A DNA stretch of 64,000 bases. It comes from Flavobacterium sp. MFBS3-15 (GTDB taxonomy: Bacteria; Bacteroidota; Bacteroidia; Flavobacteriales; Flavobacteriaceae). Shown piece by piece: positions 7,178 through 15,650 of this stretch. The position numbers and the translations under genes were made by a program. How positions within the stretch are numbered: position 1 is the first letter of the stretch; the number at the start of each line of letters is the position of its first letter. The notes below the pieces were generated by a model that was given only the letters and a program-made list of their open reading frames with translations, searched no databases and was not told the DNA's origin. The DNA lies in contig NZ_JAPCHV010000006.1 in NCBI RefSeq assembly GCF_026107645.2, positions 62,001 to 126,000 on the forward strand. Direction: 5' to 3'.

Positions 7178-9973
7178 TTAGAGAGTCCAGTTCAACCCTA
7201 CTGAAAAGAACATTCCTTTCTTGTAAGAGCTGATTATCGATTCGGAAGTCGTGCCTTCAACTGTCGTGGTTTCCTGGGTTAGCTTGTACTCAGGGTTTAG
7301 CAGGTTTTTAGCCGCAATGCTAAACTGAAGCTTTGACTTTATCAGTTCGAATTTGTTAACGAAGTCAAGCGACGGAACGCTGTTTTCCAAAATGTTCTCG
7401 TTTCCGCCCGGGCCTCCTGTACCCACAGCATATACCTTGTCGTAGAAATACCCGAATACAAGTGTTGACGTAAGTGCTGTTTTTTCGTTTTTAAACATAT
7501 AGCTTAGGTCAGAGTTAACAAGCCATGGTGAGGCTCCCTGCATGCGGCCTTTTTCATGTGTAAACTGTACTGTAAAGTTGTCGGTATCCACATCATCCTG
7601 CTCCTGCATAGTGTACAGGTACGATCCGTTAAGGCCAAAGGTCATCTCGCTGCTCCGTATGTCGCTGGTGATATCGAAGATGCTTTTGCGTAATTCAACT
7701 TCTATACCTGTAACCATTGCTTTGGATGTGTTTACATAAGAGAAGTCATTGGCAGCCGAAGCAACGCGTATACGGCTGATAGGGTCTTTTATGTATTTGT
7801 AAAGCGCGCCCACGGAAATGATTTCCTTTTTAGAAAGGTACCAATCGTATTTCAGGTCGATGTTGTAATTCGTTGAAGGAAGGAGGTTAGGGTTACCTAC
7901 ATCAGACAGGTTGACATCTTCGTAAAGGAACGGCGCTGTTTCTTTAAACTGCGGCATGGTATATGTCTGGCTTGCAGCAAAACGCAGCGTGTTCTTTTCG
8001 TTGATGGAGTATTTAAGGGTAACGCTTGGCAGCAAATAGGTCTCATCGATTACCGAAGGGTCGATTGCCAGGTTTTCAACACTGCTTGATACGTTTGTGT
8101 CCCAATCGATTGTTTGCTTGAATGTTTCAAAACGCACGCCGGCCTGTGCAGTGAACTTTTCACTGAAGGGGTACACCATCTGTGCAAATCCGGCTACTAC
8201 ATCGCGGTCAGCAAGGTAATAGAACGGGTCAAGTGAATTTTCCCCGGATCCCCTGTTGGTTATAAGGTCAAATCCTCCGCCAAACTTGCCCAGTGTAAGG
8301 TTTTCCTGGTTGAATACGGCTTCGGGGTTATTGATGTCGATTGCTTTAGGGCTGTCAAAATCATAGTCGAACTGCGTAAAGTTAAAAGTCCTTTCAGTCG
8401 ACCTCATGTCAGCACCTATGGTCAGTACCTTTTGCAAGTTCGCTTCAGGATTGAAGCTGTAGTTCAGGGAAACTGTTCCGGCCAGGTCATCTTCCTCAAG
8501 GGTTGAGAAGAAACGGTTGTTAAGCCTTGCGGAGTTGCTGGCAACCTGGTAGCCGCCTCCATTTGTGTCGCTGTAATCAAAATCGTATGAATTCGTTCTC
8601 CTGTCCGGCTCCGATCCCCTCATCATATTGTAGGTGAATCCCGCATTGGCGCTTATCTTATCGGAAAATTTATATTCACCAAGCAATTGATTTACAAAAA
8701 GGTTGTTGTTGTTCATCTGCTGGCGGCGAATCATAGAGTTGGTGGCAAAGTCATTATCGTTTATGCTTGTCGAAAAGCCGTGGTAGTCATCAACCGATTG
8801 GGTGTTGTCGTGAACATAAAGCGAGTTTAGGGCTATGCTTTTGCCTGTGCCGAAACGGTATTTGGCAGAACCCATCATAGTTTGTGTGGCGTTGTATTCA
8901 GATCTTTGGAAAGTAAGGTCTTTTCCGGCCTGCCCCCTTGGGTTTACCTGCCTGGCCTGCCCTTCACGGAAATTATAATCGCTATTGTTTACAATTGTTC
9001 CAAAAAGTGACAGCGACTGGTCTTCGCCTATGTTGATCTTGCCGCCGCCTACAAGGCTGAAGTTTGTATTTACGGTATTGCTTTTTTCAATTGGCTTAAA
9101 CTTCGTTTTAAAGTCATACTGCCCCAGGTCGGTAATAGGGCTGTCCTTCCCGTTTTCCAAAAAGCCGAAGTAATTGTGGGTGCCGTCGGCAACCAAAAAG
9201 GTGGCATCAAGGGCATTGGTGTTAAAGCCGGTTCCGGCCGATGCGGAGAAAAATGCATTTTGGTCGGCTTCCTTCGAGGCAATGTCAATGTTGGCTCCGG
9301 CTACATCGCCATATATGTTGGCGCCAAAGGTTTTGTTGATGCTTACATTCTTAATGATATTCGAGCCAAACAGCTCCAGGTTTACGTTTTTATAAACCGG
9401 ATCTTCAGACGGTAACGGAAGCCCGTTTAAGGTGGTAGAATTGTAGCGGTCGCCAAGTCCGCGTACAAATACGTTATTTACGCCTTCCTGCTTGGCAACA
9501 CCGGTAGTTTTTACTACTGCTGCCGCTGCATCGCTTACGCCTTTACGGCTAAGTTCCTGTGCGCCGATGGCCTGTTTCATTTCAACCGCGTTTTGCTGCT
9601 CCAATAGCAGCGCGCTTTCCTTTTCGCGGCTGATTACCTTTTCAATTACCACATCTTCAAGCTGTACGCTGTCCGATTGGAGTTCCTTGTTTACTGTTTT
9701 AGTTTCGCCTGCTGCTACGGTTACGGTTGCTGTTGCGTCGGAGTAGCCAAGAAAGGCAAAAGTGATCGTGTGTGTTCCGGCCGACACGCTTAGCGTATAA
9801 TTGCCATTCTCATCCGTATTTGTGATGATGTTGGTGCCTTTAACGCTTACCGAAGCAAAGGGCAGCGTTTCGCCGTTCATGTCCTTGTCGGTAACCGTGC
9901 CCCTGATTGTCGCGTTCTGGGCAAGTCCCGCAAAAAAGGTGAATAATGTAATTAATAGAAATTTGAATTTCAT
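7178..9973 (-). CDS. TonB-dependent outer-membrane receptor (931 aa)
   Basis: After a signal peptide (MKFKFLLITLFTFFAGLAQ) comes a carboxypeptidase-regulatory-like domain (about 22-105: ATIRGTVTDKDMNGETLPFASVSVKGT), then a plug domain (about 120-240: GVSDAAAAVVKTTGVAKQEGVNNVFVRGLGDRYN in pieces) and a long beta-barrel ending in the aromatic strand MFFSVGLNWTL. It should import a nutrient across the outer membrane using TonB energy. There is no SusD next to it; instead a beta-helix-like lipoprotein follows. The gene is divergent from a PhoB/PhoR-like pair, which suggests phosphate or another limiting nutrient as the controlling signal. That is inference. Substrate not determinable from sequence. 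Confidence 0.92.
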   Translation of the reverse strand: MKFKFLLITLFTFFAGLAQNATIRGTVTDKDMNGETLPFASVSVKGTNIITNTDENGNYTLSVSAGTHTITFAFLGYSDATATVTVAAGETKTVNKELQSDSVQLEDVVIEKVISREKESALLLEQQNAVEMKQAIGAQELSRKGVSDAAAAVVKTTGVAKQEGVNNVFVRGLGDRYNSTTLNGLPLPSEDPVYKNVNLELFGSNIIKNVSINKTFGANIYGDVAGANIDIASKEADQNAFFSASAGTGFNTNALDATFLVADGTHNYFGFLENGKDSPITDLGQYDFKTKFKPIEKSNTVNTNFSLVGGGKINIGEDQSLSLFGTIVNNSDYNFREGQARQVNPRGQAGKDLTFQRSEYNATQTMMGSAKYRFGTGKSIALNSLYVHDNTQSVDDYHGFSTSINDNDFATNSMIRRQQMNNNNLFVNQLLGEYKFSDKISANAGFTYNMMRGSEPDRRTNSYDFDYSDTNGGGYQVASNSARLNNRFFSTLEEDDLAGTVSLNYSFNPEANLQKVLTIGADMRSTERTFNFTQFDYDFDSPKAIDINNPEAVFNQENLTLGKFGGGFDLITNRGSGENSLDPFYYLADRDVVAGFAQMVYPFSEKFTAQAGVRFETFKQTIDWDTNVSSSVENLAIDPSVIDETYLLPSVTLKYSINEKNTLRFAASQTYTMPQFKETAPFLYEDVNLSDVGNPNLLPSTNYNIDLKYDWYLSKKEIISVGALYKYIKDPISRIRVASAANDFSYVNTSKAMVTGIEVELRKSIFDITSDIRSSEMTFGLNGSYLYTMQEQDDVDTDNFTVQFTHEKGRMQGASPWLVNSDLSYMFKNEKTALTSTLVFGYFYDKVYAVGTGGPGGNENILENSVPSLDFVNKFELIKSKLQFSIAAKNLLNPEYKLTQETTTVEGTTSESIISSYKKGMFFSVGLNWTL

Positions 9974-10002
9974 TTGTCGTCGTCGTTGTTTTAATTTTGG
10001 TG

Positions 10003-10047
10003 CAAAGTTGGTTCAGGCATCTAAATCACGTGTTACTTAAATGTTAG
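10003..10047. promoter_or_regulatory. Candidate response-regulator binding site and promoter for the TonB receptor
   Basis: TGTTAC (10031-10036) and TGTTAG (10042-10047) are spaced exactly 11 bp apart. On the minus strand they lie 20 bp upstream of CAACTTTG (10003-10010), a one-mismatch -7 element 29 bases before the receptor start at 9973. PhoB-family regulators bind 11-bp direct repeats that replace the upstream promoter element, so this is a sensible target for the regulator encoded next door. Another TGTTAA/GGTTAAC pair (10075-10100) precedes the regulator gene and its weak -7 element TATCTTTA (10120-10127). All of this is prediction. Confidence 0.35.
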
Positions 10048-10162
10048 CTTTAGAATTGGTATTTATTACTAAATTGTTAAGACATTAAATAATGGTTAAC
10101 ACGTTTAAAGGTTTTGTATTATCTTTACCTTTACAGCCGCAAAACATTCACATACATCTATA

Positions 10163-10846
10163 ATGAAGAAAAAAGACATTAAGATCTTGTTGGTTGATGA
10201 TGAGCAGGATATCCTGGAAATCGTAGGCTACAACCTCACCCAGGAAGGCTATCAGGTAGTAACTGCCGCAAATGGCCGCGAAGCCATAACCAAGGCTAAA
10301 AAAGAACTGCCGCACCTTATTATAATTGACGTGATGATGCCCGAGATGGACGGTATGGAAGCGGTAGAGAATATAAGGAGGATACCCGAGCTGAACAATG
10401 TTATCATTACCTTCCTTACGGCACGCAGCGAAGACTATTCGCAGGTAGCCGGGTTCGATGCCGGGGCTGATGACTACATAGCCAAGCCTATCAAGCCGAA
10501 ATTGCTTGTAAGCAAAGTAAAGGCGCTGCTAAGGAGGCTTAAGGATGATGAGGCGAAAGAGGATGTGTTGAGGGTAGGCAATATTGAAATAAACCGCGAA
10601 GAATATAAAATAATAATAGAAGACCAGGAAATCGTACTGCCACGCAAGGAATTTGAACTTTTCTACCTGCTGGCCTCCAAGCCGGGCAAGGTATTTAAAA
10701 GGGAAGAGATTCTTGATAAAGTGTGGGGCAACGAAGTGGTTGTGGGCGGAAGGACGATTGACGTACATATCCGCAAGCTTCGCGAAAAGATAGGTGAAGA
10801 ATTGTTTAAAACAATAAAGGGTGTGGGCTATAAGCTCGAAGTTTAG
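10163..10846 (+). CDS. PhoB-like OmpR-family response regulator
   Basis: A 227-residue response regulator. The receiver domain (1-120) has the acidic pair DD at 12-13, phospho-acceptor Asp56 (LIIIDVMMPEMDG), the Thr/Ser switch in ITFLTARS and the Lys in YIAKPIKP. A winged-helix DNA-binding domain follows (about 130-227) with GGRTIDVHIRKLREKIG and the closing IKGVGYKLEV, typical of OmpR/PhoB. It forms an operon with the histidine kinase, whose GTG start overlaps this gene's TAG by one base. By analogy with flavobacterial PhoB it may respond to phosphate, but the target genes are not proven. The likeliest local target is the divergent TonB receptor. Confidence 0.92.
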   Translation: MKKKDIKILLVDDEQDILEIVGYNLTQEGYQVVTAANGREAITKAKKELPHLIIIDVMMPEMDGMEAVENIRRIPELNNVIITFLTARSEDYSQVAGFDAGADDYIAKPIKPKLLVSKVKALLRRLKDDEAKEDVLRVGNIEINREEYKIIIEDQEIVLPRKEFELFYLLASKPGKVFKREEILDKVWGNEVVVGGRTIDVHIRKLREKIGEELFKTIKGVGYKLEV

Positions 10847-11889
10847 TGGCAATAAATTTTAAGAAGTCATATAAGTTTGCGTTAAAATCATCGCTGTACA
10901 TCATGCTGTTTTCGGCGGCATTCCTTGCAGGTATGATGTATTTTTTCATGGAACTGCGATGGGACTTCATTATTATTTTTGGGTTTTCCCTTTACATCTT
11001 CTCATTTTTTGTCCTGCAATACCGCGTTGAGCATTTCATTTACCGCAGGGTAAAGAAAATTTACGACGATGTTTCACTGCTGGAGTCGAGCACTTTCCGC
11101 AACAAAGCCATTACTACCGACATGGCTACGCTTACCCGCGAGGTACAGAAATTCGCACAGGACAAAAAGATTGAGATTGAAACCCTCAAGATACGCGAGG
11201 AGTACCGCCGCGAATTCCTCGGCAATGTTTCCCATGAGCTAAAAACGCCGCTGTTCACCGTGCAGGGCTACCTGCTTACACTGCTGGATGGCGCCATGGC
11301 AGACAAGGCCCTGCGTAAAAAATACCTGCAACGAGCCGAAAAAGGTGTGGAAAGGCTTATCTACATTGTGCAGGATCTCGACATGATCACCAAGCTCGAA
11401 GTGGGTGACCTGAACCTTAATTATACCCGTTTCAATATTGTGGAAGTCGTGCAGAACGTTTTCGACCTGCTCGAAATGAAAGCCGACAAGAAAGGTATCA
11501 TGCTGATGTTCGACATGAAGTACATCAAGCCCATAATGGTTTATGCCGACCGTGAAAAAATACAGCAGGTTGTGACCAACCTGGTGGTAAATTCCATAAA
11601 ATACGGGCGTGAGAACGGAACGACCGAGGTTGCTATAGAAGACCTTATTGACAACAAGATAATCGTGCGGGTAAAAGACAACGGTGAAGGTATCGAGAAA
11701 AAGCACATCCCGCGCCTGTTCGAGCGTTTTTACCGTGTCGATAAAAGCGGCGCCCGTACCGAAGGCGGATCAGGCCTTGGGCTTTCGATAGTAAAACACG
11801 TTGTGGAAGGCCACGATGAAAAAATCTATGTCGAGAGCAAAGTGGGGCAGGGTTCGGAATTTTCTTTCACTTTGGAAAAAACAAAGTAG
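10846..11889 (+). CDS. PhoR-like sensor histidine kinase
   Basis: 347 residues with two N-terminal membrane segments (about 13-33 and 38-58) and almost no periplasmic loop, so the signal is probably sensed in the membrane or through another protein. A HisKA domain follows with the H-box FLGNVSHELKTPL (His near 129). The HATPase domain has the N-box QQVVTNLVVNSIKYG, G1 VKDNGEGI, F-box RLFERFYRVD and G2 GGSGLGLSIVKHVVEGH. This is the PhoR layout without a PAS domain. The start is GTG at 10846, overlapping the regulator's TAG stop (TAGTG), which implies translational coupling. It should phosphorylate the PhoB-like regulator. Confidence 0.9.
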   Translation: MAINFKKSYKFALKSSLYIMLFSAAFLAGMMYFFMELRWDFIIIFGFSLYIFSFFVLQYRVEHFIYRRVKKIYDDVSLLESSTFRNKAITTDMATLTREVQKFAQDKKIEIETLKIREEYRREFLGNVSHELKTPLFTVQGYLLTLLDGAMADKALRKKYLQRAEKGVERLIYIVQDLDMITKLEVGDLNLNYTRFNIVEVVQNVFDLLEMKADKKGIMLMFDMKYIKPIMVYADREKIQQVVTNLVVNSIKYGRENGTTEVAIEDLIDNKIIVRVKDNGEGIEKKHIPRLFERFYRVDKSGARTEGGSGLGLSIVKHVVEGHDEKIYVESKVGQGSEFSFTLEKTK

Positions 11890-12110
11890 CCCCGGCCTAA
11901 AAACCTGTTAGCATATACCCAAAAATCATCCCGCATATACTCATAAACCTCTACGCATGGGTGGCTAAATACCATTAAAATGATGAAATAGGGGGTGGTT
12001 TTCTCATTTTAGGGCAACAGGCAAAAGTTAAAATAATTTTGATAACTGGCTTACGAAATCGTCTTCCATTCCCGCAGATTTCCATATTTTTACCGAAATA
12101 TTTTTAAAAC

Positions 12111-12785
12111 GTGGGAAGTAAGAATAAATTAAAGCGATTCAGGGAAAACGAGACTTTTGGCAATGTACTCCAGCCTTCCAGGGAGGATGCCATGGCCGGC
12201 AAGTTTGAATTAAAAGGGAAATGGAACACGGATTTCTTTAAGAATGACAAGCCAATTGTGCTCGAACTGGGCTGCGGCAAAGGTGAATATACTATTGGCA
12301 TGGCCGAAAGGTACCCGCAAAACAACTACATCGGCATAGATATTAAAGGAGCCCGGTTTTGGAGAGGTGCCAAGACTGCTGTAGAAGGCGGGCTTGATAA
12401 TGTGGCATTCCTGCGCACACAGATAGAGCTCATCGAGCATTTTTTTGCCGAAGGTGAGGTTGCCGAAATATGGATCACTTTCCCCGATCCCCAGATAAAA
12501 TACAAGCGCACGAAGCACAGGCTAACCAATGCGGAGTTCCTGCAGCGCTATAAAAAGATACTTGAGCCGGGCGGCATTGTCAACCTTAAGACTGATAGCG
12601 AATTCATGCATGGATACACTTTGGGCTTGTTGCACGGCGAGGGACATCAGGTACTCTACGCCAACCATAATGTATACCGTAATGAAGGTGCCCCCGAAAT
12701 TGTGACCACCATCCAAACATTTTATGAGCAGCAATACCTTGAACAGGACAAGGCAATAACCTATATAAAATTCAGGATAAAATAA
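12111..12785 (+). CDS. trmB: tRNA (guanine-N7-)-methyltransferase TrmB
   Basis: A 224-residue SAM methyltransferase that makes m7G46 in tRNA. It has the SAM-binding motif VLELGCGKGEYTIGMA (about 45-60), the family motif YIGIDIKGARFWRGAK, and the TrmB signature ITFPDPQIKYKRTKHRLTN (about 125-143, cf. PDPW.KKRHHKRR), then the GTDSEF-like segment KTDSEFMHGYTL. The start is GTG at 12111 (GSKNKLKRF is the usual flavobacterial N-terminus). The stop is one base from the start of the next gene, so they form an operon with the LysE-type exporter. Confidence 0.93.
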   Translation: MGSKNKLKRFRENETFGNVLQPSREDAMAGKFELKGKWNTDFFKNDKPIVLELGCGKGEYTIGMAERYPQNNYIGIDIKGARFWRGAKTAVEGGLDNVAFLRTQIELIEHFFAEGEVAEIWITFPDPQIKYKRTKHRLTNAEFLQRYKKILEPGGIVNLKTDSEFMHGYTLGLLHGEGHQVLYANHNVYRNEGAPEIVTTIQTFYEQQYLEQDKAITYIKFRIK

Positions 12786-12786
12786 C

Positions 12787-13422
12787 ATGAATATTGTCCT
12801 TCCGCTTTTTTTAGGCTTAGGCCTGTCTTCAGTTGGGGTGGCTCTTCCCGGGCTCCTCAATATGACTGCAGCTAAAATAAGCCTGAAGGAAGGCAGGCAG
12901 CGGGCGCTCATTTTTGCAACAGGCGCTGCAACAATTGTTTTTTTTCAAACCTATATAGCTGTTTCATTTGCTAAATTTCTTTACAGCCGTCCCGACATCA
13001 TCAAACTGCTGGAAGAAACCGGGCTTATCATCTTTACCTTGCTTACACTTTATTTTTTTCTTTTCGCCAAAAAGAAAAAGATGGGTAAGAATAAGGATAT
13101 AGTAAAGCTTAACAGCCGTACCAGTAACTTTTTTTTGGGGGCGTTGCTTTCGGTGCTCAATTTTTTTCCTATACCTTATTACGTTTTTGTAAGCGTATCG
13201 TTGTCGGCATACAAATATTTTTATTTTTCCAACCTGTTCGTGTTCCTGTTTGTAATGGGTGTTGTGGCGGGATCATTCCTTATATTTTACCTGTATATCG
13301 TTTTCTTCAAGAAATTTGAGCATAAAGCCGATTTCTTTATGCGCAATGTCAATTATTTTCTTGGCAGTGTTACAGGCCTGGTTGCCATACTAACCCTGAT
13401 AAAAATACTCCGCAGCCAATAA
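12787..13422 (+). CDS. LysE/RhtB-type exporter-like membrane protein
   Basis: A 211-residue membrane protein with about six hydrophobic segments (near 3-23, 40-60, 70-95, 112-135, 145-170, 185-207) and the family-like N-terminus VALPGLLNMTAAKISLKEGRQRALIFATGAA, here broken by species-specific changes. LysE/RhtB proteins export amino acids or other small molecules from the cytoplasm. The substrate cannot be read from sequence. It follows trmB by one base, and the ATL gene begins 11 bases after it, so the three probably share a transcript. Confidence 0.75.
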   Translation: MNIVLPLFLGLGLSSVGVALPGLLNMTAAKISLKEGRQRALIFATGAATIVFFQTYIAVSFAKFLYSRPDIIKLLEETGLIIFTLLTLYFFLFAKKKKMGKNKDIVKLNSRTSNFFLGALLSVLNFFPIPYYVFVSVSLSAYKYFYFSNLFVFLFVMGVVAGSFLIFYLYIVFFKKFEHKADFFMRNVNYFLGSVTGLVAILTLIKILRSQ

Positions 13423-13433
13423 AATTCATTCTT

Positions 13434-13781
13434 ATGGCAGGCAATAATGACAATTTTTTCGAACGTGTTTATGGGGTAGTTAGGCAGGTGCCTTATGGCC
13501 GGGTTACTTCGTATGGGGCTATTGCAAAATTCCTGGGTGCAGCACGTTCTGCACGAATGGTAGGCTGGGCTATGAACGCCTGTCCTGAGGATGTTGCCGC
13601 ACACCGTGTCGTTAATCGTGTTGGCCTGCTTTCGGGCAAGCATCATTTTGAGGGTACTAATCTTATGCAGCAACTTTTGGAAAGCGAAGGTGTAAAGGTG
13701 AAGGATAACAAAGTTGTGAAATTCGCGAAACTCTTTTGGGATCCGGTGGTGGAATTAGGGTTCGGGGATAATGCTATATAA
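13434..13781 (+). CDS. Alkyltransferase-like protein (ATL, MGMT family without catalytic Cys)
   Basis: 115 residues, matching the C-terminal DNA-binding domain of O6-alkylguanine-DNA methyltransferase: FFERVYGVVRQVPYGRVTSYGAIA (HTH region with the Tyr and Arg used for base flipping) and ARSARMVGWAMNAC. The active-site motif PCHRVV is replaced by AAHRVVNRVG, so the alkyl-acceptor cysteine is absent and Ala is in its place. ATL proteins bind O6-alkylguanine and flag it for nucleotide-excision repair rather than repairing it directly. It is followed two bases later by a 59-aa ORF. Family call is safe; the repair role is by analogy. Confidence 0.88.
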   Translation: MAGNNDNFFERVYGVVRQVPYGRVTSYGAIAKFLGAARSARMVGWAMNACPEDVAAHRVVNRVGLLSGKHHFEGTNLMQQLLESEGVKVKDNKVVKFAKLFWDPVVELGFGDNAI

Positions 13782-13783
13782 TT

Positions 13784-13963
13784 ATGAGCGAGGACATCAT
13801 TAATAGGCTCGAAAATGATTTTGCGGCAGACAGCCAAACGGCATTGGCAATGCTTGAAGATTTTGTGTCTAAAAATACTTTCTCTGAATGTGTGACCCGT
13901 TGCATCATTCTGCTTTCTAAAGGGAATGTAGAGCAGCTAAAAAAATATATTGCCCCTGCTTAG
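13784..13963 (+). CDS. Small protein of unknown function (59 aa)
   Basis: An ORF just under 60 residues starts with ATG two bases after the stop of the ATL gene and ends at TAG 13961-13963 inside the base of a terminator hairpin. The sequence is MSEDIINRLENDFAADSQT, then ALAMLEDFVSKNTFS, then ECVTRCIILLSKGNVEQLKKY and APA at the end. It is acidic at the N-terminus and probably all-helical, with two cysteines (36, 40). Tight spacing to the upstream gene, the terminator directly behind, and protein-like composition support a real gene. I do not recognise a family; position suggests an accessory to the ATL protein or a free-standing small protein. Confidence 0.6.
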   Translation: MSEDIINRLENDFAADSQTALAMLEDFVSKNTFSECVTRCIILLSKGNVEQLKKYIAPA

Positions 13964-13983
13964 GCCGACTGGAGGGGTTTTTT
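13953..13983 (+). terminator. Terminator of the trmB-LysE-ATL operon
   Basis: CCCCT (13953-13957) pairs with AGGGG (13973-13977) and is followed by TTTTTT; it overlaps the stop codon of the 59-aa gene. The loop is long (15 bases). Confidence 0.6.
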
Positions 13984-14139
13984 GGCAGAGAAATATGCTT
14001 TTCAATACAACGAACCATTTAAAAATTAGCTTCTATCCATTTTTATTTAAAAGGGTGAAGGCAATCTGTGTTTAATGACTACACAATTGAATCCCCGCAA
14101 TATTCTTTCTCTAAGTTTTCCTGTATCACCTTTTCATAC

Positions 14140-14147
14140 TATCTTTG
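14140..14147 (+). promoter_or_regulatory. -7 promoter element (TATCTTTG) for the Fe-S operon
   Basis: Exact TAnnTTTG match 41 bases before the ATG of the Mrp-like gene at 14189. No clear -33 TTG is seen. Confidence 0.6.
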
Positions 14148-14188
14148 CTGTTTGAAACCAGTCTTAATAAGAGGCTGTTATAACTATC

Positions 14189-15319
14189 ATGAAATTAGAC
14201 AGGAAAGAAATAATGAAAGCCCTCGAAACTATTACGCTGGCCGGAGAAGGGCAGAATATGGTGGAAAGCGGGGCTGTGAGGAATGTACTTACTTTTGGCG
14301 ATGAGGTAGTGGTAGAGCTGGTAATGAATACACCTGCAATGCACATACGCAAACGAGCCGAGGCAGACATCATAAAAACAATACAGGAACAGGTATATGC
14401 TGATGCGAAAATTAAGGTAAACGTAAAAATGGAAGTGCCTGAAAAAGCTGAAATCAAAGGCAAGGGCATCCCTGGCATAACAAACATTATTGCGGTCTCA
14501 TCGGGAAAAGGCGGTGTGGGCAAATCTACCATTACAGCCAATCTTGCCGTGGCACTGGCGAAAATGGGCTTTAAGGTGGGTGTGCTTGATGCCGACGTAT
14601 ACGGGCCATCGATGCCCATTATGTTTGATGTGGAGCGCGAAAGGCCAATATCGGTACAGATAGACGGTAAGTCGAAAATGAAGCCAATAGAGAATTATGG
14701 AGTAAAAATATTGTCTATAGGGTTCTTTACAAGCCCCGAACAGGCCGTAATATGGCGCGGCCCTATGGCCGGAAAAGCACTTAACCAGATGATTTTTGAT
14801 GCCGACTGGGGCGAGCTCGACTTTATGTTAGTAGACCTCCCTCCGGGAACGGGCGACATACACCTTTCCATTATGCAGGCTTTGCCGATAACAGGCGCAG
14901 TAGTGATAAGCACGCCGCAGGCTGTAGCATTGGCCGATGCCAAGAAGGGCGTGGCAATGTTCCGCCAGGAGAGCATCAACGTGCCTGTATTGGGTATCAT
15001 TGAGAATATGGCTTACTTTACTCCTGAAGAACTTCCTGAGAATAAATACTATATCTTTGGCAAAGAAGGAGCCCGCAACCTGGCCGAAGACCTCGATGTG
15101 CCTTTCCTTGGTGAAGTACCTATAGTGCAAAGCATACGCGAGGCCGGTGACTATGGCCGCCCAGCCGCCCTCCAAACCGCAACACCACTGGAAACGGTTT
15201 TTGAAGAGTTGGCAAGAGAGGTTGTGCAGGAAACGGTGAACAGGAATGATAACCTTCCTGCAACCGAAGCAATTAAAATAACCACAATGGCTGGCTGTTC
15301 AGCAGTTAAAAAGAAATAA
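14189..15319 (+). CDS. Mrp/NBP35 family iron-sulfur cluster carrier ATPase
   Basis: 376 residues: an N-terminal MIP18/DUF59 domain (about 1-85, AGEGQNMVESGAVRNVLTFG) and a ParA/MinD-like P-loop domain. The deviant Walker A SSGKGGVGKSTITANLA lies near residue 104, switch regions VLDADVYGPSMP and LVDLPPGTGDIHL follow, and ENMAYFTPEE is present. Most Mrp proteins have a CxxC after the ENM motif for a bridging 4Fe-4S cluster; here the segment reads YFTPEELPENKYYIFG with no CxxC, as in some Bacteroidota Mrp. A C-terminal TTMAGCSAVKKK adds a single Cys. It likely carries or inserts Fe-S clusters. It starts the run with the NifU-like gene (one-base gap). Confidence 0.9.
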   Translation: MKLDRKEIMKALETITLAGEGQNMVESGAVRNVLTFGDEVVVELVMNTPAMHIRKRAEADIIKTIQEQVYADAKIKVNVKMEVPEKAEIKGKGIPGITNIIAVSSGKGGVGKSTITANLAVALAKMGFKVGVLDADVYGPSMPIMFDVERERPISVQIDGKSKMKPIENYGVKILSIGFFTSPEQAVIWRGPMAGKALNQMIFDADWGELDFMLVDLPPGTGDIHLSIMQALPITGAVVISTPQAVALADAKKGVAMFRQESINVPVLGIIENMAYFTPEELPENKYYIFGKEGARNLAEDLDVPFLGEVPIVQSIREAGDYGRPAALQTATPLETVFEELAREVVQETVNRNDNLPATEAIKITTMAGCSAVKKK

Positions 15320-15320
15320 A

Positions 15321-15560
15321 ATGACAACAGAAGAGATTAGAAGCAGTGTAGAAAGGGCACTTGATGAGATCCGCCCATTCCTTGAATCTGACGGAGGCAA
15401 TATTTCCCTTATCAGCATTGAGGATGATAAGCACGTGCAGGTGCGCCTTGAGGGAGCCTGCGTAGGCTGCAGCGTAAATCAAATGACCCTGAAGGCCGGT
15501 GTGGAAACTACTATCAAAAAATACGCGCCGCAAATTGAGACGGTAGTAAACGTAGCTTAA
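15321..15560 (+). CDS. NifU C-terminal domain protein (Nfu-type Fe-S scaffold/carrier)
   Basis: 79 residues, the size of a stand-alone NifU C-terminal domain: LDEIRPFLESDGGNISLISIED, then VRLEGACVGCSVNQMTL, with the CxxC (Cys-Val-Gly-Cys) that holds a 4Fe-4S cluster at a dimer interface, and a helix to the end. Nfu proteins deliver clusters to apo-enzymes. The start is one base after the Mrp stop, so the two are translationally close and probably act in one cluster-delivery step. Confidence 0.92.
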   Translation: MTTEEIRSSVERALDEIRPFLESDGGNISLISIEDDKHVQVRLEGACVGCSVNQMTLKAGVETTIKKYAPQIETVVNVA

Positions 15561-15650
15561 AAATATTCAGCAAAAGCTGATGAATATCATATTTTAAGAA
15601 AGCTGTTTTGGGGAACTTTGCCCCTAATAGCTTTTTTACCATTACGCATA

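Noticed and set aside
14068..14304. 78-aa frame before the Mrp gene
   Set aside because: Overlaps the Mrp start in another frame and contains its promoter TATCTTTG; composition not protein-like.
15618..15650. 11-codon extension of the ferredoxin reductase from TTG
   Set aside because: The TTG is part of a -7-like promoter box; the FAD motif starts normally from ATG 15651.
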